Translations under genes and position numbers: made by a program
Notes under the pieces: generated by a model
What the model saw: only the letters and a program-made list of their open reading frames with translations
The model's database searches: none
Told to the model about the DNA's origin: nothing
Assembly (NCBI GenBank): GCA_012727825.1
Contig: JAAYGH010000026.1
Span: 1 to 9,731, forward strand
Source of the DNA: Trueperella sp.
GTDB taxonomy: Bacteria; Actinomycetota; Actinomycetes; Actinomycetales; Actinomycetaceae
DNA length: 9,731 nt
Reading direction: 5' to 3'
Shown: piece by piece, positions 6,929 through 9,731 of the stretch
Numbering within the stretch: the first letter of the stretch is position 1
Layout: each line of letters begins with the position of its first letter

Positions 6929-7614
6929 CCGAGGTCACCTGGGCGGACGAGGCCGGCTTCATATGCGAGGACCACGGCCTGCACGCGATCGCGCGCGCCG
7001 AGTTTGGCGAAAATGCGCCCGATGTGGGTCTTAATTGTTGCTTGCGCGACGTCGAGTACCTCGCCGATCTCCGAGTTCGAGAGGCCACGGGCCATGTGGT
7101 AGAGCACCTGGCGCTCGCGGTCGGTGAGGACGTCGATGATGTCTGGCCGCAACTCTCGATCCGCTAGGGCCTTGTCCGCGAGATACGTCACGAGGCGCTT
7201 GGTCGACGACGGCGCGATCACCGCGTCGCCGCGATGGACCGCGCGAATCGAGTCGAGCATCTGGTCCGGTGGGGCATCCTTGAGCAGGAAGCCCGAAGCG
7301 CCGCCGCGGATTGCCCGCATGACGTACTCGTCTAGATCGAAGGTGGTCAAGATAATGACCTTCGGTACCACCCCGTGCGGGAAGTCCCGGGCCGCGATGC
7401 GCTCGGTGGCTTCGAGCCCGTCCATACCCGGCATGCGGATGTCCATGAGCACGACGTCGGCGGCAACCAAATTTAGGCGGTCGAGGGCCTGCTGGCCGTG
7501 GGAGGCTTCAAGCACGGTTCGCATATCCGGCTGTGAGTCGATCACCATCGCAAACCCGCTACGTACGAGTTCTTGATCGTCAACGAGCGCAACCCTGATC
7601 TGTTCGTCAGACAT
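6925..7614 (-). CDS. NarL/LuxR-family response regulator
   Basis: A 229-aa DNA-binding regulator, presumed partner of the kinase encoded just upstream. Receiver domain (about 6-125): acidic D12/D13, phospho-acceptor D58 in VLMDIRMPGMDG, T90 and K112. A LuxR-type helix-turn-helix lies at about 163-222 (LTDRERQVLYHMARGLSNSE, then the recognition-helix segment VAQATIKTHIGRIFAKL). The ATG at 7614 giving MSDEQIRVALVDD is chosen over an ATG 54 bases further upstream: it has AAAGGA six bases before it, begins right at the first receiver strand, and overlaps the kinase stop by only eight bases. The longer form would add 18 Pro-rich residues read from inside the kinase gene. It likely controls its own operon, but no site is proven. 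Confidence 0.93.
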   Translation of the reverse strand: MSDEQIRVALVDDQELVRSGFAMVIDSQPDMRTVLEASHGQQALDRLNLVAADVVLMDIRMPGMDGLEATERIAARDFPHGVVPKVIILTTFDLDEYVMRAIRGGASGFLLKDAPPDQMLDSIRAVHRGDAVIAPSSTKRLVTYLADKALADRELRPDIIDVLTDRERQVLYHMARGLSNSEIGEVLDVAQATIKTHIGRIFAKLGARDRVQAVVLAYEAGLVRPGDLG

Positions 7615-8794
7615 GGGTGGTCCTTTCGGTTGGAGTGGGGATGGTGGCAGTGACTTTGAATCCGCCACCTTGGCGAGGTCCGGCTACGACTGTTCCACCA
7701 AAAATGGCGGCCCGTTCATTCATTCCGACGAGGCCGTGGCCCTTGCCGTCATTGACGGCGGCGGCGCCGCGCCCGTTGTCGGTGACGTCGAGGATCACTT
7801 CGGCCGGCCGCCAGTGAAGAGCGACGGTGAGCTGGGCGTGCGGGCCAGCGTGCTTGAGTGAGTTTGTCAGGGCTTCCTGGCAAATGCGATAGAGAGCGTT
7901 GCCGGCGCCAACGGGCAGCGGGCGTGCATGGCCAGTTTGGACAAACGAGACACGATGACCCGAGCCACGCACTTGATCCATGAGTGCGGTGAGGTCGGAA
8001 TCGACGGGTTCGGGAGCGAGCGGTGCAGACGGGTCGTCCGGATCGCGCAGGACACCGATGATCGATCGGATGTCGCCCAGGGCTGCACGTGACATGTCAG
8101 CGATAACTATCAATGCGCGTTCAGCGGCGTCGGGGTTCGAGCGCGCGGCGTAGCGCCCGCCGTCGGCTTGGGCGATGACGACTGAAAGAGTGTGTGCGAC
8201 GATGTCGTGCATCTCTCGGGCAATACGAGTTCGTTCGCCGATGACGGCGAGCTCGGACTCGCGCTCTAAGTTGCGTTGTGCCAGTTCGGCGTCGCTCAAC
8301 AGGTGGTCGAGTCGACTGTGCTGCTGACGGCGGAACAGGGCGCTCGTCGTCGTCGCTATAACTGCTGTTTGGGAACCGAATAGGGCCAAGAAGACGGTTT
8401 CGGGCTGGACGTTGGCGCGCAAAGCAGGCACCACGAGAAGGAGGGCGCCCAGTGCAGCGCCGAGGATGGCGGGCCAGCGGGCGACTTTCGGGCCGTACGT
8501 GACAACGGCGTACAACGCGAAGAGCACGGAGGTGTCCAGGAGCAAGATCGAATCCGGGGCGGCGAGGTAGCGCAGGAGTGCGCCGACGTAGACGGCCACA
8601 GCGGCTTGAGTGGCGTAGAGGCGGCGGAAAAACGTGCCGAGCACGATGAAGATTGCGGCGAGGAAAAGTAGGGCATCCTGAAGCGTCGTGTCGCCCAGAT
8701 AATCGACGCCTTCGAGCATCGCGAGGCCAGCGAAGAGTAGCGCGAGCACCAGATCAAATGTGGATACCCCTCTGATGGTCGCAAACTTCTTCAT
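7607..8794 (-). CDS. Membrane sensor histidine kinase, HisKA_3 (NarL-type) family
   Basis: A 395-aa kinase expected to phosphorylate the adjoining NarL-type regulator. Residues 14-150 form about five or six hydrophobic helices (near 14-30, 38-56, 60-78, 82-102, 107-125 and 131-150) joined by short loops, so there is almost no extracytoplasmic sensor domain. A charged, coiled-coil-like linker (about 155-185) leads to the HisKA_3 domain, with phospho-acceptor His196 in AREMHDIVAHTLS. The HATPase follows: EALTNSLKHAG (307-317, N-box Asn311), DNGRG (339-343) and GHGLVGM (352-358). All catalytic motifs look intact. The ATG lies 44 bases downstream of the SRAP stop; a TAATCT hexamer six bases before it suggests a leaderless start of the four-gene operon. 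A kinase of this build, linked to an FtsX-type transporter, may sense through the membrane or through the transporter (inference). Confidence 0.93.
   Translation of the reverse strand: MKKFATIRGVSTFDLVLALLFAGLAMLEGVDYLGDTTLQDALLFLAAIFIVLGTFFRRLYATQAAVAVYVGALLRYLAAPDSILLLDTSVLFALYAVVTYGPKVARWPAILGAALGALLLVVPALRANVQPETVFLALFGSQTAVIATTTSALFRRQQHSRLDHLLSDAELAQRNLERESELAVIGERTRIAREMHDIVAHTLSVVIAQADGGRYAARSNPDAAERALIVIADMSRAALGDIRSIIGVLRDPDDPSAPLAPEPVDSDLTALMDQVRGSGHRVSFVQTGHARPLPVGAGNALYRICQEALTNSLKHAGPHAQLTVALHWRPAEVILDVTDNGRGAAAVNDGKGHGLVGMNERAAIFGGTVVAGPRQGGGFKVTATIPTPTERTTHV
7621..7626 (-). promoter_or_regulatory. Ribosome binding site deciding the response-regulator start
   Basis: AAAGGA on the minus strand, six bases before the ATG at 7614 and inside the last codons of the kinase gene. 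It supports the shorter response-regulator start. Confidence 0.6.
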
Positions 8795-8800
8795 GGCACT

Positions 8801-8806
8801 AGATTA
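8801..8806 (-). promoter_or_regulatory. Probable -10 element of the kinase/regulator/ABC operon
   Basis: TAATCT on the minus strand, then six bases (AGTGCC), then the kinase ATG, predicting a leaderless message starting at the ATG. There is no Shine-Dalgarno in the gap and no good -35 at 17-18 bases. Confidence 0.6.
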
Positions 8807-8812
8807 CGGTGT

Positions 8813-8822
8813 GCAGATCTGC
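8813..8822 (-). promoter_or_regulatory. Perfect palindrome GCAGATCTGC in the operon promoter
   Basis: A 10-bp perfect palindrome just upstream of the candidate -10, in the -10/-35 spacer region. The position suits a repressor or autoregulatory site, but palindromes of this length arise by chance several times in a sequence this long. Confidence 0.3.
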
Positions 8823-8838
8823 GGTGCGGGCACAGCGC

Positions 8839-9582
8839 TCAGACCTCGGTCTGAGCGGGCTCGATATTCTCGGCGATGTTGTTGCGCACGTTGCCCACGG
8901 CTTTGTGGACGCGGTAGAAATCAAGCTCCGGATTTGGCCGCTCGAAGCTCGCAATCATGCTCGGATCAGTGAGCTCGGGGTCGAGCCACGTGTCGTACTC
9001 TTCTTCATGGAGGATCAGGGGAACGCGGTTGTGGATCTTGGCCAGTTCACCGTCGGCTTCGCGGGTGAGGATCGTGCAAGTGAGTAACCATTCGTCCCCC
9101 GACTTATGCCACAAGTACAGTCCAGCGAACGCGAGCGGCTTGCCGTCCGCACGGTAAATGTAGAACGGGGTCTTCTCGGGCTTGCGCCACTCGAAGTAGC
9201 CGGAGGCAGGGATGATGCACCGGCGCGCCTTCAGCGAGGGTGCAAAGGATTTCTTCTCGGCAACGGTTTCCATGCGGGCGTTGATCATCGGCCGGCTCGT
9301 GTCCTTCGCCCACTGGGCGATGAGCCCCCAGAAGGCCGGGGTGAGTGCGCGAACGGTAGGCGCCTCGGACCTTTCGTGGCCGGCGTCGAGCGTTCCAGGG
9401 TGCTCACCAGAGCTGATCCACTCGTCGTCGGGAAGAAGTTTCCGTTCGACGATGATCGGCACATCCTGCGTGGGAGCAACGTTGTAATTGTTGGCAGGCT
9501 CATACGATTCGGCCACGACGTCGAGTCGGAACTCGAGCTGAATATCGGTCCGAGACATGGTGGTTGCATAGCGTCCGCACAT
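8839..9582 (-). CDS. SOS response-associated peptidase (SRAP/YedK-HMCES) family protein
   Basis: A 247-aa SRAP protein; this family crosslinks covalently to abasic sites in single-stranded DNA and shields them during replication. Key features: MCGRY at the N-terminus with the catalytic Cys2 exposed after Met removal, YNVAPTQDVPI (33-43), the Asn-containing NARMET (101-106), CIIPASGYFEW (122-132) with Glu131, and IHNRVPLIL (183-191) with His184. The C-terminal VGNVRNNIAENIEP matches the usual family ending. Compared with E. coli YedK, the segment at about 47-76 looks longer by roughly 20 residues. The start must be this ATG because Cys2 is essential. TAGGCT lies six bases upstream, so the message is probably leaderless. 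I see no LexA-type box. It is on the same strand as, and 44 bases upstream of, the kinase gene; a functional link is not evident. Confidence 0.94.
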   Translation of the reverse strand: MCGRYATTMSRTDIQLEFRLDVVAESYEPANNYNVAPTQDVPIIVERKLLPDDEWISSGEHPGTLDAGHERSEAPTVRALTPAFWGLIAQWAKDTSRPMINARMETVAEKKSFAPSLKARRCIIPASGYFEWRKPEKTPFYIYRADGKPLAFAGLYLWHKSGDEWLLTCTILTREADGELAKIHNRVPLILHEEEYDTWLDPELTDPSMIASFERPNPELDFYRVHKAVGNVRNNIAENIEPAQTEV

Positions 9583-9588
9583 GGGGTG

Positions 9589-9594
9589 AGCCTA
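9589..9594 (-). promoter_or_regulatory. Probable -10 element of the SRAP gene (leaderless start)
   Basis: TAGGCT on the minus strand, six bases (CACCCC), then the SRAP ATG. Only a weak -35 candidate (TTTATC) is present at 17 bases. No Shine-Dalgarno is visible. Confidence 0.55.
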
Positions 9595-9662
9595 TCGCGG
9601 CTCGATCAGCGGATAAAGAGGATGTTCCCTTGGTGTGAACGTGCGTGGAGGCAGGCTGCGGA

Positions 9663-9731
9663 ATGAGGGACAATGTGGGCGTGAAAGATTTTGATGACGC
9701 CTTTGAGGAAGCCAAAGCCCGGTGGGATGAG
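9663..9731 (+). CDS. Start of an unidentified gene, cut by window edge
   Basis: An open plus-strand frame runs to the last base and encodes an acidic/basic helical segment (KDFDDAFEEAKARWDE). It is not recognised. Three in-frame starts are possible: ATG 9663, GTG 9675 and GTG 9681. GTG 9681 has GACAAT ending six bases upstream, echoing the leaderless pattern; GTG 9675 has GAGGGA a few bases before it. The sequence looks codon-like and divergent from the SRAP gene, but about 20 codons are too few for a family call. Confidence 0.5.
   Translation, partial: MRDNVGVKDFDDAFEEAKARWDE

Noticed and set aside
7615..7668. Longer response-regulator start adding 18 residues
   Set aside because: The extension is Pro-rich, lies inside the kinase coding region, and is not part of the receiver fold; the ATG at 7614 has a good AAAGGA site at the right distance.
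9624..9640. GTTC...GAAC inverted repeat near the SRAP gene as an SOS box
   Set aside because: Actinobacterial LexA sites have GAAC-N4-GTTC; here the half-sites are in the opposite order with a 9-base gap.
9106..9666. Plus-strand open frame of 186 codons opposite the SRAP gene
   Set aside because: It overlaps a well-supported SRAP gene on the other strand, has no recognisable domain, and would run into the divergent promoter region.

Overview
The window looks like chromosomal DNA from an actinobacterium with moderately high GC. The markers are a WhiB1-type iron-sulfur protein, a PdtaS-type histidine kinase convergent with it (the same pairing as in Mycobacterium), a DUF2505 protein, and repeated 'TANNNT, six bases, start codon' promoters typical of leaderless actinobacterial mRNAs. 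The overall flavour suggests Actinomycetaceae (Arcanobacterium/Trueperella-like), but that is a guess. I see no insertion sequences, phage genes, CRISPR arrays, tRNAs or rRNAs. It reads as core chromosome with dense coding; no gene-free stretch exceeds about 150 bases.

Layout: (1) 1-1812, minus strand: a DUF2505 gene, then thymidylate synthase (thyA) and dihydrofolate reductase (folA, cut by the window's left edge). thyA and folA share one base of stop/start and together supply dTMP and recycle folate. (2) 1851-3671: pdtaS on the plus strand, convergent with whiB1 on the minus strand, with a whiB1 terminator between them. A perfect 16-bp tandem repeat lies just upstream of whiB1. (3) 3806-8794, minus strand: a tight four-gene operon of membrane histidine kinase, NarL/LuxR response regulator, ABC ATPase and 10-TM FtsX/MacB-like permease, with overlaps of 8 and 4 bases and a 9-base gap. 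(4) 8839-9582, minus strand: a SRAP/YedK-type abasic-site protein. (5) 9663-9731, plus strand: the first codons of an unidentified gene running off the right edge.

The most unusual thing is the ABC ATPase of the four-gene operon. Walker A and Walker B are intact, but the Q-loop glutamine, the LSGGQ signature, the switch histidine and probably the A-loop aromatic are all replaced. It is the only ATPase encoded beside a full-length permease. This suggests a transporter-like complex that does not hydrolyse ATP in the ordinary way, possibly a sensor for the adjoining kinase, which has almost no extracytoplasmic part. Other points worth checking are the whiB1 upstream repeat, Leu at position 21 of the DHFR (the E. 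coli trimethoprim position), and four clear leaderless-type starts with identical spacing.
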